Of a DNA stretch of 64,000 bases, positions 17,010-25,551 are shown one piece after another; the stretch's first letter is position 1, and each line of letters opens with the position of its first letter. The notes below the pieces were generated by a model that saw nothing but the letters and a program-made list of their open reading frames with translations, did no database searches and was not told where the DNA came from. A program made the position numbers and the translations under genes. Source of the stretch: Flavobacterium flevense (GTDB lineage: Bacteria; Bacteroidota; Bacteroidia; Flavobacteriales; Flavobacteriaceae); contig NZ_FRCC01000002.1 of the NCBI RefSeq assembly GCF_900142775.1, positions 310,001-374,000 of the forward strand. The letters are read 5' to 3'.

Positions 17010-18149
17010 TTAGCAAAGATTAAATTCGTTTATAATTGTTTCATTGTCCTGACCTAATTTTGGAGAACCTTTGCCTGATGTAAACAATTCCCCATCAATT
17101 CTAATTGGGCATCGGGTGGTTTTATACTTGTAGCCATCAAGCATTTCTACCTGCTGCACAAAGTCTAAAACTTTGAATCCTTCCTGAGCAAAAAGCTGCT
17201 CGTAATTCAACACATTGGCACACCAAATATCAGCCGGTTCTAAAATATTTAACCAATATTCAGAATCCTGAGTGCGCAAATGCGCTGCTAAAATAGATTT
17301 AATATCGTCTCGTAAAGTAAATTTATTTTCCGGGAATTGCTTTAAATCTTCACAAGACAACAATTCTGCCAGGACAGGAATCGATCCCATGGCCAGACTC
17401 ATGTAGCCATTTTTAGTCTGGTAAATTCCGTAAGGCGCGCCCAGATACGCATTGGCATTATTGGTTTTTGTTCGAACAGGCAGTTCACCACCATCATTAA
17501 AGAAAGTCGTGATGGTTTCAAACTGAAAATCAAATGCCGATTCCAGCATACTTACTTCTACCAGAGCGCCTGTATTTTGAGTCACTTTTCGATACAAAGC
17601 AGCTAAAATTCCCTGAGCCAAATGGGCTCCGGCCAGCATATCCACAATAGACAATCCCATAGGAACCGGGCCATCGCCTTCATTTCCGGTTAGCCAGGTC
17701 AAAGCCGTTAAGGATTGCAACAGCAAGTCCTGTCCCGGTAAATCTTTATAAGCACCTTTTGAGCCGTAGCCACTTATCGAGGCATATACCACATTAGGAT
17801 TTATCTTTTGTACATCTTCATATCTTAATCCAATGCGTTCCATAACTCCGGGTCTGAAATTATGCATCACTACATCGGCTTTCGCCAAAAGTTGCTTCAG
17901 TTTTGCTAATTCCTTCGGTTGTTTGAAATCAATCGCAAAGGATTCTTTATTTCGATTTATCGTATGAAAAACGGAAGATTCTCCGTTCATAATCAAATCC
18001 GAAGTATATAAAGTTCTGCAAATATCACCTGTTCCGGGTTTTTCAATTTTAATGACACGGGCACCCATATCGGCCAGGCGTAAACTTGCCGAAGGTCCCG
18101 AAAGAAACTGGCTGAAATCTATTATTAAATAATCTTCTAATGGTTTCAT
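17010..18149 (-). CDS. CaiB/BaiF class III CoA-transferase (I)
   Basis: A 379-residue class III CoA-transferase, which moves CoA between carboxylic acids through an aspartyl-CoA thioester. The family start GPSASLRLADMGARVIKIEK is followed by HNFRPGVMERIGLRY, GYGSKGAYKDLPGQDLL and the catalytic block GLSIVDMLAGAHLAQGILAAL. Asp170 there aligns with Asp169 of formyl-CoA transferase. It is clearly paralogous to the next gene upstream, with the same catalytic Asp number. Three bases separate the two genes, and the downstream binding-protein-like gene starts immediately after its stop. Class III enzymes form interlocked dimers, so the two paralogues could form a heterodimer; this is inference. The acid substrate is unknown. 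Confidence 0.92.
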   Translation of the reverse strand: MKPLEDYLIIDFSQFLSGPSASLRLADMGARVIKIEKPGTGDICRTLYTSDLIMNGESSVFHTINRNKESFAIDFKQPKELAKLKQLLAKADVVMHNFRPGVMERIGLRYEDVQKINPNVVYASISGYGSKGAYKDLPGQDLLLQSLTALTWLTGNEGDGPVPMGLSIVDMLAGAHLAQGILAALYRKVTQNTGALVEVSMLESAFDFQFETITTFFNDGGELPVRTKTNNANAYLGAPYGIYQTKNGYMSLAMGSIPVLAELLSCEDLKQFPENKFTLRDDIKSILAAHLRTQDSEYWLNILEPADIWCANVLNYEQLFAQEGFKVLDFVQQVEMLDGYKYKTTRCPIRIDGELFTSGKGSPKLGQDNETIINEFNLC

Positions 18150-18152
18150 CTT

Positions 18153-19289
18153 TTAATTGATAATAGTTTCAAGAATTATTTTATTGTGCTCTCCTACTTT
18201 TGGTGCTGCTTTTCGACTCATCAAAATTTCGCCATCTAACTGAATCGGACTTCTGGTAGTAACGATTTTTTTATTATCTGAATTTTCGATGATTTGTTTC
18301 ATTGGCATACCAAAATCAATCTGATCCAAATCCTGATAATTCAATACTTTCGCACACCAAACGCCTTTTTCCTGCAACAATTGCAACCAATGGTCTGTTG
18401 TTTTTTGTGCCAATCGATCACTCAACAGCGTTCTGATTTCGTCACGGAATTCAAACCACAAATGTTTTTCTTGGTACTTTTCAAGATTTACTTCCAGCAA
18501 TGCACTAATGTACATTAAATCACCCATAGCCAGTGAAAGATAGCCATCCTGAGTTTTATACACTCCGTATGGCGCACTTAAAAAAGCATGAGCACTACCG
18601 GCAACATCGCCTCTTTCCTGCAATTTCCCACCATCATTCAAATAGGAAGTAATAGCTTCAAACTGAACGTCTAAAATCGATTCGATTAAAGAAACCTCAA
18701 CCAAAACTCCTTTATTCGTTTTGGCTCTTTTTAATAGTGCAGCCAAAAGCCCTTGTACCAAATGATTGCCGCACATAATATCAGCCACGGATAAACCAAA
18801 AGGAACCGGTCCCTGACTTTTTTTACCGCTTAACCAGGCTAAACCGGATAACGATTGAACTAATAAATCCTGTCCTGGTTTTTTAGCCCACGGTCCTACA
18901 TCTCCGTAACCGGAAACTACTCCGTAAATAATTTTTGGATTGATTGTAATAGCATCGGCGAAAGCCAGACCTATTTTATCCATTACACCTGGTCTGAAAT
19001 TATGGGTCATAATATCGGCCTTGGCAATGAGTTTTTTAACCAATTCTAAATCCTCGGGATTTTTAAGATCGGCTGCAAAAGAATCTTTATTTCGATTAAT
19101 AGTATGAAATAACAAACTGTTTTCGTCAACAAATAAATCTTTGATGCTCAATTGGCGACAAGCCTCTCCTTTTACAGGTCTTTCAATTTTGATGACTCTG
19201 GCACCTAAATCGGCGAGTTTTAATCCTGCTGAAGGTCCTGCCAAAAACTGGCAAAACTCTAAAACCACTACGCCTTCTAAAGGTCTCAT
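18153..19289 (-). CDS. CaiB/BaiF class III CoA-transferase (II)
   Basis: A 378-residue class III CoA-transferase paralogous to the gene just downstream. Visible blocks are GPSAGLKLADLGARVIKIER, HNFRPGVMDKIGLAF, GYGDVGPWAKKPGQDLL and GLSVADIMCGNHLVQGLLAAL, where Asp170 is the predicted nucleophile. Its ATG overlaps the TGA of the upstream binding-protein-like gene (ATGA), so the genes are translationally coupled. Both copies keep the catalytic Asp, so neither is an obvious dead subunit. Two active paralogues could act on different acids or pair up. No acyl-CoA lyase or dehydrogenase gene accompanies them apart from the MaoC-type gene. Confidence 0.92.
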   Translation of the reverse strand: MRPLEGVVVLEFCQFLAGPSAGLKLADLGARVIKIERPVKGEACRQLSIKDLFVDENSLLFHTINRNKDSFAADLKNPEDLELVKKLIAKADIMTHNFRPGVMDKIGLAFADAITINPKIIYGVVSGYGDVGPWAKKPGQDLLVQSLSGLAWLSGKKSQGPVPFGLSVADIMCGNHLVQGLLAALLKRAKTNKGVLVEVSLIESILDVQFEAITSYLNDGGKLQERGDVAGSAHAFLSAPYGVYKTQDGYLSLAMGDLMYISALLEVNLEKYQEKHLWFEFRDEIRTLLSDRLAQKTTDHWLQLLQEKGVWCAKVLNYQDLDQIDFGMPMKQIIENSDNKKIVTTRSPIQLDGEILMSRKAAPKVGEHNKIILETIIN

Positions 19290-20449
19290 ACTGTTGCGGG
19301 ATTAAGTGATTTTACATACAAAGCATCCATTGCTGCTAAAACTTCTTTTTCATCGCCACCGTTCATCAGATAATCACGCACGACATCGCCGGCATGATCC
19401 TGAAAATACATGTGACCGGAATATCTTGGACGCAAGAAAGCACGCTCTAAAGCTGGCAAAGTATTCTTGAAATAATCATGGGTAATTTCATTAATTCTAT
19501 CGCTTTTCCAAGCTTGTAAATGTCCTGGTTGCCCGCCATTATCAGCAAAAATATTTTGTTGCACCTGAGAAGAACCTGTAAATTCAGCATATTTCAAAGC
19601 TTCGGGAAGATTTTCGCTAAAAGCAGAAACCGCTAATCCTGTTCCGCCAAGCGAACTAATCATTGGTTGATCGTTCAACTTTACCAAGTCATAGAAATGA
19701 AGTAAATTTTTGCTGTAGCCAATTCGGGAATAATTAGAATAACCGTAAGCAAATGGGCAATAGGCAATTTCATCGGTATTTACCATGGCTTCATACACCT
19801 GAATTGGGTTTCTGTTAAAATTAGCCGGGTCCATCAATTGCGCTAATTCGCGGTGCATTTGTAACGCTTTAATTCCTGTTTCTTCCGAAATTACTTTTTG
19901 CTGAGACTGAAATGGTGCTTCGCCTAAACTGCAACAAAACGAATAAAAAGTCATTAATGAATCTACCGGAATTCCTGCAAATGCAACCAATCCTTTTTTG
20001 GCTAAAGCCAATAAATCTTCAAAAGTTTCAGGCACTTTTAGACCGTTTTTTTCTAAAATATCCAAACGTGCTGCCGCTACCGGAGTAGCTGCATCAATAG
20101 GCAAAGCCCAAAGTTTGTTGTTAAAAACATAACTTTCGTAGGACTTCCCTACCGTATTCACTTCCTGATCTTTGATATACTCGCTTGAAAAATGATCGGA
20201 TAAAGGAACAATCGTATTGGTTGCTGCACCAAAACCTGTCCATGGATGATCAATCACCAATAAATCAAATCTTTTAGCCAGATCCTCTATCGAGGCATCG
20301 GCAAATTCCTGTAAACTTCTTTTTTCCCAACTAATTTCTACATCTGGATACAGCTCTGTAAAACGCTGAGCAGTAGCAACCATTGGCAACAGCCCTCTTG
20401 TATGGTTCCATGTAATCCCTTTCAATTTCTTCATTTTTTGACTTTTCAA
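19286..20449 (-). CDS. Solute-binding-protein-like protein lacking a signal peptide (II)
   Basis: A 387-residue family 1 solute-binding-like protein that opens the operon. Fold-typical segments are RFTELYPDVEISWEKRS, FDLLVIDHPWTGFGAA, KLWALPIDAATPVAAARLD, VPETFEDLLALAKKG and ALKYAEFTGSSQVQQNIF. Its start, MKSQKMKKLKGITWNH, is basic but has no hydrophobic core or lipobox, so it should stay in the cytoplasm. An ATG at 20434 (MKKLKGI) is an alternative start. It differs widely from the other binding-like protein of the operon, so the two are not a recent duplication. The motif KGITWNHTRG at the N-terminus may mark a distinct subfamily. Function unknown. Confidence 0.84.
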   Translation of the reverse strand: MKSQKMKKLKGITWNHTRGLLPMVATAQRFTELYPDVEISWEKRSLQEFADASIEDLAKRFDLLVIDHPWTGFGAATNTIVPLSDHFSSEYIKDQEVNTVGKSYESYVFNNKLWALPIDAATPVAAARLDILEKNGLKVPETFEDLLALAKKGLVAFAGIPVDSLMTFYSFCCSLGEAPFQSQQKVISEETGIKALQMHRELAQLMDPANFNRNPIQVYEAMVNTDEIAYCPFAYGYSNYSRIGYSKNLLHFYDLVKLNDQPMISSLGGTGLAVSAFSENLPEALKYAEFTGSSQVQQNIFADNGGQPGHLQAWKSDRINEITHDYFKNTLPALERAFLRPRYSGHMYFQDHAGDVVRDYLMNGGDEKEVLAAMDALYVKSLNPATV

Positions 20450-20582
20450 TTTTTTATTAGAATACAGATTTCCAAAAATTAAAATTAAGAAAACTAATTA
20501 ATTCTTTTTTATCCGTTATTATCTAAGTTTTATCTGTTTTTCATCTGCAAAAACAACCGTGAATACAGTTATTAAAATGGCA

Positions 20583-20628
20583 ATTCGAGTGCTTTTTTGT
20601 AGCATAGCGAAACAAAAAACACTCGAAT
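20583..20628. repeat. Inverted repeat with ATTCGAGTG arms
   Basis: ATTCGAGTG (20583-20591) followed by a T-run pairs with an A-run and CACTCGAAT (20620-20628). The CACTCGAA word also appears at 21027-21034 and in inverted form near 27354, so it belongs to a dispersed repeat family. Confidence 0.55.
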
Positions 20629-20681
20629 GTGCACATTGATTTTATATTATAAACCTGTAATGCGTTATATATCTTTATAAC

Positions 20682-20764
20682 CACCCCGCCCGTTGGGCAC
20701 CCCTCCAGAGGGGAATGGCACCCGAAACTCCCTTCTTTTAGAGAGGTGGTCGAAGACCGGGGTG
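20682..20764. repeat. Intergenic repeat bounded by CACCCCG and CGGGGTG
   Basis: The ends CACCCCG (20682-20688) and CGGGGTG (20758-20764) are inverted copies. Inside is CACCCCTCCAGAGGGGAAT, with a small hairpin. I recognise this layout as a frequent intergenic repeat of Flavobacteria. No frame in it looks coding. Confidence 0.6.
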
Positions 20765-20797
20765 TTTTATTAATTGTGTTTTTCTTGGGTTTAAGTT

Positions 20798-20926
20798 GTC
20801 CTTAGCTTCCGCAGTCGAGTGTCAAATGTTTGAAGAATGCGTAAAAAGAAAAGCTGTTTGAGCGATAGCGAGTTCTTTTCTTTTAGCATTCGAAAACTAA
20901 TTTGACCGACGAGGAAGCGTAAGACT
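20798..20926. repeat. Long imperfect inverted repeat (about 130 bases)
   Basis: Left segments GTCAAAT, GAATGC and AAAAGAAAAG pair in order with right segments CTTTTCTTTT, GCATTC and ATTTGAC. The outermost parts (GTCCTTAGCTTCC and GGAAGCGTAAGAC) also pair imperfectly. The loop holds GAGCGATAGCGAG. Together with the two preceding repeats it fills most of the 609-base gap between the isomerase-like gene and the operon start. From 20927 to 21058 only AT-rich sequence is seen. Confidence 0.6.
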
Positions 20927-21058
20927 TGATTTTTTTGTTTCTTTTTTGATCAAGCAAAAAAGAAAATTAATAAACCATAATTTCACTTTTACTAAAAACG
21001 TTCCCGATATAAATTTTCTGAAAATTCACTCGAACTGATGTACAAATAAAACGTTTTA

Positions 21059-22657
21059 TTATACTGCTACATCCCCACAAAAATGAACCTGAATTCCCAG
21101 TTCCTGTAAGGCTGCAGCTTTAATTCGACACAATTTGTTGGCTTCGGTTTCATTTTCAGCATATACTACCTGAATGTGATTGGCTTTATGACGCCCCATC
21201 ATTTGGTCACGATTCACACCTTTTAAAACCGCATTCATAATAGGCCATTGTGGTGTAGTCATATTCCATCTTCGGTCTAATTCTTCTTTTGGTAAATCAA
21301 CAGATTCTCCAATTCCCAAATCGCAATGCAAAGCATCATCCATCACATAAATACGGCTCCAGACAATAGCACCCGGTTTGCTGACACCTTTTACACTTCC
21401 GCCACCTAATCTGAAATACATTTCAGGCTGTCTTTCGCTGGAAGTTCCTTCATAGCCACCTACAAAATGTTCCGGTGGAGCTGCTCCGCTGATTAAGAAA
21501 ACCCAAACAAATCCGTCGATAGTTTCATTTTTAAAATGCTCACCATAACGCAAATCATGCAAGGTATTTTCGCCTTTCAATCCCATAGAACGCCATAAAT
21601 TGTACGTCACTAAAGCATCAATTCCGGCACATTCATCTACTTCGTTGAAATGTGGCAAAGCTTCTCCGGCAAACAATTCGTTTCCTTCTTCGTCAAAAAC
21701 AGGAGGACGGTTTTGATTGTTCAATAAACCTTCGACCAAATCACTGGCCGGAACTAAATCCTTCAAACCTTGCTGGTACTGAATACCGATTGTATCGCAA
21801 CCAAATTCAGCTGCAATTCTTACCGCTGCAATGTACATTTTGCACTGCAAAAGCGTTTGATTTCTGGTTAATTCCGTCACTTCATCAGTTCCCCAATTGA
21901 ATTTCATTCCTTTATCCAGCAACCATTGTAACACCGTTTCTGCCTCTTCGTCTTTCACCGTCAGCATTTTTGCGTATAGCGAAGACTGCGATAATCTTTC
22001 TTTATAAATTCCTGTTGGATGCAACAAATGATCGGGAACAATCGCATTGAACATCCCCATACAACCTTCGTCAAAAACACCCATAATGGCTTTTTCATTT
22101 CTGAAAGCTTTCGCAAAAGCAACTCCCTTAGCCAGTTCATCCGAAGGAATAAGCGCTTTGTCAAATGCTTTTACATGACTCAAATCCGGTTGAACTGTAG
22201 CAGTTTGTAACCAATTTTTCAAATTAGTTTTGAAAAAATCATCACTGAAATCCACACTCCACAAAGTGCTGTATTCTACTCCTGCCTTAGTCAAAGAACC
22301 GTTTAAGTTTAACATTCCTACTAATCCCGGCCATTCACCGCTCCAGTTAGCCACTGTTAAAATTGGGCCTTTGTGTGTAATTAAACCCGCCAAAACGTGG
22401 TGTGAATATTGCCAGACACTTTCAGCCACAATTAGTGGTGCTGTTGGGTCAATGTTTTTAAAAACCTGCATTCCCATTTTCTGGCTATCAATAAAACCAT
22501 GCTGTTTTTTCTCATCATAAGCATGGGCTCTGATGATTTTTCCGCCTGCTTGGGCAACAGCTTCTGATAATAATTGTTCCATTTGGGCTTGTGCTTCCCA
22601 ACATACCTGATTTGCTGACAAACGCAAATCGCCACTGGCTACTAAATAAATGTTCAT
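21059..22657 (-). CDS. L-fucose/L-arabinose isomerase-family protein
   Basis: A 532-residue cytoplasmic protein related to the fucose/arabinose isomerase fold, which converts aldoses to ketoses with a divalent metal. Recognisable parts are [57 protein letters not shown] ([18 protein letters not shown]), [20 protein letters not shown] and a C-terminal [10 protein letters not shown] block. Metal ligands are likely the Glu/Asp of VFDEGCMGM and the Asp of [11 protein letters not shown], by analogy. The annotation as fucose isomerase is by family; the true substrate may be another deoxy- or pentose sugar or a sugar acid. A divergent AraC gene lies 262 bases away, and the shared 20-bp site plus a -7-like box precede this gene. 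Confidence 0.8.
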   Translation of the reverse strand: MNIYLVASGDLRLSANQVCWEAQAQMEQLLSEAVAQAGGKIIRAHAYDEKKQHGFIDSQKMGMQVFKNIDPTAPLIVAESVWQYSHHVLAGLITHKGPILTVANWSGEWPGLVGMLNLNGSLTKAGVEYSTLWSVDFSDDFFKTNLKNWLQTATVQPDLSHVKAFDKALIPSDELAKGVAFAKAFRNEKAIMGVFDEGCMGMFNAIVPDHLLHPTGIYKERLSQSSLYAKMLTVKDEEAETVLQWLLDKGMKFNWGTDEVTELTRNQTLLQCKMYIAAVRIAAEFGCDTIGIQYQQGLKDLVPASDLVEGLLNNQNRPPVFDEEGNELFAGEALPHFNEVDECAGIDALVTYNLWRSMGLKGENTLHDLRYGEHFKNETIDGFVWVFLISGAAPPEHFVGGYEGTSSERQPEMYFRLGGGSVKGVSKPGAIVWSRIYVMDDALHCDLGIGESVDLPKEELDRRWNMTTPQWPIMNAVLKGVNRDQMMGRHKANHIQVVYAENETEANKLCRIKAAALQELGIQVHFCGDVAV

Positions 22658-22790
22658 TTCTTAAAGTTATTTATAAGCAATAGAGCACAAAGACAATTTG
22701 AATTTTTAACCAAATTGCTTTGTGACATGCTGTTAATGATTCGTATTTTTTGTGACTGTCAAAAAGCTGTAAAAACTTTCAGTCTGTATT

Positions 22791-22798
22791 CAAATATG
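22791..22798 (-). promoter_or_regulatory. Putative -7 box (CATATTTG) of the isomerase gene
   Basis: The minus strand reads CATATTTG, one base from TAnnTTTG. It ends 42 bases short of the shared 20-bp site, exactly as the -7 box of the symporter gene does. The weak match would suit an activator-dependent promoter. Confidence 0.45.
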
Positions 22799-22840
22799 CT
22801 AAAAATCGGCACTTATTCATTATTAGTTATTTGCATGTGT

Positions 22841-22860
22841 TTATAGGATATTATCATAAA
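22841..22860 (-). promoter_or_regulatory. Shared 20-bp operator, copy 1
   Basis: TTATAGGATATTATCATAAA occurs here and, identical in all 20 bases, at 27244-27263 upstream of the symporter gene. It sits between the isomerase-like gene and the divergent araC-type gene, and is a good candidate for the AraC regulator's binding site. Confidence 0.6.
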
Positions 22861-22919
22861 AACATTTGTAATTGTAAAAATTACACTAATTTAGCAAAAT
22901 AAATCAAAACTCCTTGTTT

Positions 22920-23789
22920 ATGAAGCCTTTATTTCACAAAGTCCCTACGAGCATCCAAAGTTCGTTTGAAGTGCGACACAACAAAGAACCTAATTTTGGT
23001 AAGATCTGGCATTACCATCCCGAGCTGGAATTGCATTATGTAATCAAAGGCGAAGGAGTACGCTTTATAGGCGATAACATCAGCAATTTCAGCTCAGGAG
23101 AGCTTATTCTGCTTGGTGAAAATTTGCCTCATACCTGGCGTTGTCATGAAGAATATTATCAGAATAAAAAGGATTTAGATGTAGAAGCCATTGTAATTCA
23201 GTTTCTACCCGATTGTTTAGGCAAAGATTTCATACACTTACCCGAATCTTTCCTGATTCCGAAACTATTCGAAAAGGCCAAAAAAGGCATGATTATTCAT
23301 GGAAAAACCCGTGAAAAAGTAATGGAGCAAATGAAAAAAGCACCCAATGCCAATCATATTGACAAGTTGATTATTTTATTAAACATTTTGAAATATCTAT
23401 CAGAAACGGAAGAATATACCGAAATTACAGCATCGCATGCATTTTATCAATCGAATGAATCGGATTCGATCAGACTCAACCGAATATGCAGTTATACCCT
23501 TTCGAATTATAAAAAAGAGATTACTTTAAAAGAAATTGCAGCTTTTAGCAATTTAAGTGTGACTTCTTTTTGCCGCTATTTTAAACTGATGACCAAGAAA
23601 ACGTATTATGATTTTCTAATAGAAATCAGAATCAGCCATGCGTGTAGATTACTGATTGAAAACAAAGTTCCTACCGAAATGATTTGTTTTGAATGCGGTT
23701 TTAATAATGTATCTAATTTTTACCGGCATTTTAAAAAAGTAGCCGGGATTACTCCGATGGAATATAAGAAAAAGTATTTATCGAATTAA
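22920..23789 (+). CDS. AraC-family transcriptional regulator
   Basis: A 289-residue regulator with an N-terminal cupin-like ligand domain (about 20-100: IWHYHPELELHYVIKGEG, FSSGELILLGENLPHTW) and two C-terminal helix-turn-helix motifs (about 185-288: KEIAAFSNLSVTSFCRYFK and CFECGFNNVSNFYRHFKK, ending GITPMEYKKKYL). The first in-frame start is a TTG at 22914, but the ATG at 22920 is preferred. It is divergent from the fucose-isomerase-like gene, and the only AraC gene in the window. By position and by the shared 20-bp site it probably activates both the isomerase operon and the symporter/aldolase operon in response to a sugar or sugar-acid ligand. Confidence 0.92.
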   Translation: MKPLFHKVPTSIQSSFEVRHNKEPNFGKIWHYHPELELHYVIKGEGVRFIGDNISNFSSGELILLGENLPHTWRCHEEYYQNKKDLDVEAIVIQFLPDCLGKDFIHLPESFLIPKLFEKAKKGMIIHGKTREKVMEQMKKAPNANHIDKLIILLNILKYLSETEEYTEITASHAFYQSNESDSIRLNRICSYTLSNYKKEITLKEIAAFSNLSVTSFCRYFKLMTKKTYYDFLIEIRISHACRLLIENKVPTEMICFECGFNNVSNFYRHFKKVAGITPMEYKKKYLSN

Positions 23790-23823
23790 GAGATAGCTGT
23801 TTTTAAACGCAAAGCCACCAAAG

Positions 23824-24165
23824 GTTTTTCGCAAAGATTTACAAGAAATAAAGACCGCAAATTCGCAAATTATTTTTAAGTCTTTTGATCTAAATAAATT
23901 TGCGAATTTGCGGTAATTTTAATTACAGATAGCAAAAGGTTTTTCGCAAAGATTTGAAAAGAAATTAGTGCATTCGTGGCAAAATTTTAACCGCAAAGAA
24001 ATCAAAGTTTTTCGCAAAGATTTACAAGAAATAAAGACCGCAAATTCGCAAATTATTTTTAAGTCTTTTGATCTAAATAAATTTGCGAATTTGCGGTAAT
24101 TTTAATTACAGATAGCAAAAGGTTTTTCGCAAAGATTTTAAAAGAAATTAGTGCATTCGTGGCAA
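23824..24165. repeat. Two 159-bp direct repeats, period 183
   Basis: Copies at 23824-23982 and 24007-24165 differ at a single noted base. Each contains an inverted repeat of about 19 bp (ACCGCAAATTCGCAAATT with AAATTTGCGAATTTGCGGT) and CGCAAAG words. The CGCAAAG/CACGAAG words recur near 43712 and 25440, so this is an expanded member of a dispersed family. No coding frame was seen. Confidence 0.8.
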
Positions 24166-24212
24166 CAGCAAACGGCAAGCGATTCAAAAATTATTAACCC
24201 ATCTGTTCGAAA

Positions 24213-24288
24213 AATTTCCATTGGAAATTGTATTCAGAACCAAAATTATGGTCAAAAAAAAGTTCTTAACATTTTTATACAATGACCA
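24213..24288. other. Gap before the aldolase gene: two short palindromes only
   Basis: AATTTCCA-T-TGGAAATT (24213-24229) and TGGTCA (24249-24254) with TGACCA (24283-24288) are the only structures seen in the 24166-24396 gap. Nothing coding is visible there. Confidence 0.35.
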
Positions 24289-24396
24289 AAATTGGGAGGA
24301 GCGGTCACGACACAAAAACAATCGAACAGACGACTTAATAATCACTAAAAACTAACACTAACCATACACTAACCAAAATGTATTTCTTTTTATAAC

Positions 24397-25317
24397 TTAG
24401 AATGATAATTCACTCTGTAGCATATCATATTCTGTTTGCAGCTGATCTACTGCATATTTTACAATCGGAGTAAAATCACCTACTTCTCTGCGGGTAAAAT
24501 TCGAAATAGGCAAACCTCTTTTTTGTAAAGCATATTTAGCCACTACAGGGTATACATCGTGCATAACACCCATATTAGACTCTAAAAATCTTTGTACTGC
24601 CGCTAATTCATCTGCCTTAGAAGCATCATTATAATTGTCACAAATCCAGACAATTAATTCCGGAAAAAAGTTCCCCTGAATACAGGACAATCCTGCCGAA
24701 CCTGCTTTTAACGATTCGATAGCATGCACCATATACGCATCATACAAACCAAAATCAGGATTTTTTACCACGCTCAGTTTTGCTTTAATCTGATTGATAT
24801 CTAAACTGGTGTCTTTATGGTAAATTACTCTACCTGTATTAACAAAATCTTCTAACTGAGCAGCAGTCAGCACTCTTTTATAAGGAACCGGACATTCGTA
24901 AAAACCCGTTGGAATTCCCGGTGTCAAATCTAATAATTGGTGTACATTGTCAACAAAAACAGCATCCGAATCCGTTTCTTTAGCCAGTAAACCTGAAATC
25001 AAAATCACAGCATCGATTCCGGTACCGTATATTTTTTTAGTGAAATCAGCCTGTTCTGCAATGGTTCCTTCAAAAGTTCCCGTAGCCACAATAGGCACCT
25101 GACCCGCCACCACATCAACCACATGTTTCGTCACCTGAAGACGTTCTGTTTCAGACAATTCAAACATTTCACTAGACAAACAATTGGCAAATAAACCAGT
25201 AACCCCTGACTTTAAATACAATTCTGTAAGATCTGTTAATGTTTTGTAATCAATGCTGCCATCATTATTAAATGGTGTTAACATCACCGGAATAAATCCT
25301 TTTTTTGAATTGTTCAT
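24397..25317 (-). CDS. Dihydrodipicolinate synthase / N-acetylneuraminate lyase family aldolase
   Basis: A 306-residue class I aldolase or dehydratase of the DapA/NanA superfamily. Visible are GFIPVMLTPFNNDGSIDY, GVTGLFANCLSSEMFELSE with the ST-type substrate loop altered, PTGFYECPVPYKR with the conserved Tyr, and IYHKDTSLD, where the Lys should form the Schiff base with a 2-oxo acid. The loop and the genomic setting argue against lysine biosynthesis and for catabolism of a sugar acid, such as cleavage or dehydration of a 2-keto-3-deoxy acid. It follows the symporter gene in the same direction after a repeat-bearing gap of 234 bases, so the two probably share regulation. Confidence 0.88.
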   Translation of the reverse strand: MNNSKKGFIPVMLTPFNNDGSIDYKTLTDLTELYLKSGVTGLFANCLSSEMFELSETERLQVTKHVVDVVAGQVPIVATGTFEGTIAEQADFTKKIYGTGIDAVILISGLLAKETDSDAVFVDNVHQLLDLTPGIPTGFYECPVPYKRVLTAAQLEDFVNTGRVIYHKDTSLDINQIKAKLSVVKNPDFGLYDAYMVHAIESLKAGSAGLSCIQGNFFPELIVWICDNYNDASKADELAAVQRFLESNMGVMHDVYPVVAKYALQKRGLPISNFTRREVGDFTPIVKYAVDQLQTEYDMLQSELSF

Positions 25318-25483
25318 CGTTCTTTATTTAGTAATTCGGTAAACATTAAACTGGCAATCAGTCCGTAATTACCGCTATAATCTTTTTCTTTTTTTAAACA
25401 CAAAGCACACTAAGATTTTTTCTTTGATGCCGTTTATAAAACACAAAGTTCACAAAGCTTCTCCGCCTTCCAACTTCTTTATT

Positions 25484-25551
25484 CTATTTTCTTTATTCCA
25501 ACTCCCAACTCCCAACTTCTGCCTTCTGCCTTCTAACCTCTAACTTCCTCT
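25484..25551. repeat. Low-complexity repeat of CCAACTTC / CCTTCTGCC words
   Basis: Short words such as CAACTCC, CAACTTC and TGCCTTC are repeated in this stretch upstream of the aldolase gene. Nearby 25391-25460 carries ACACAAAGTTCACAAAGC words. Similar stretches occur at 43742, 46913 and 49985. Confidence 0.5.

Noticed and set aside
15780..20449. ABC sugar transporter operon
   Set aside because: No permease or ATPase genes are present and the two binding-like proteins lack signal peptides.
23824..24165. CRISPR array
   Set aside because: Only two copies of a 159-base unit with one short spacer-like gap; repeats are far too long and no cas genes are present.
24397..25317. dapA for lysine biosynthesis
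   Set aside because: The substrate loop differs from DapA and the neighbours are a symporter and sugar genes, so a catabolic aldolase is the better call.
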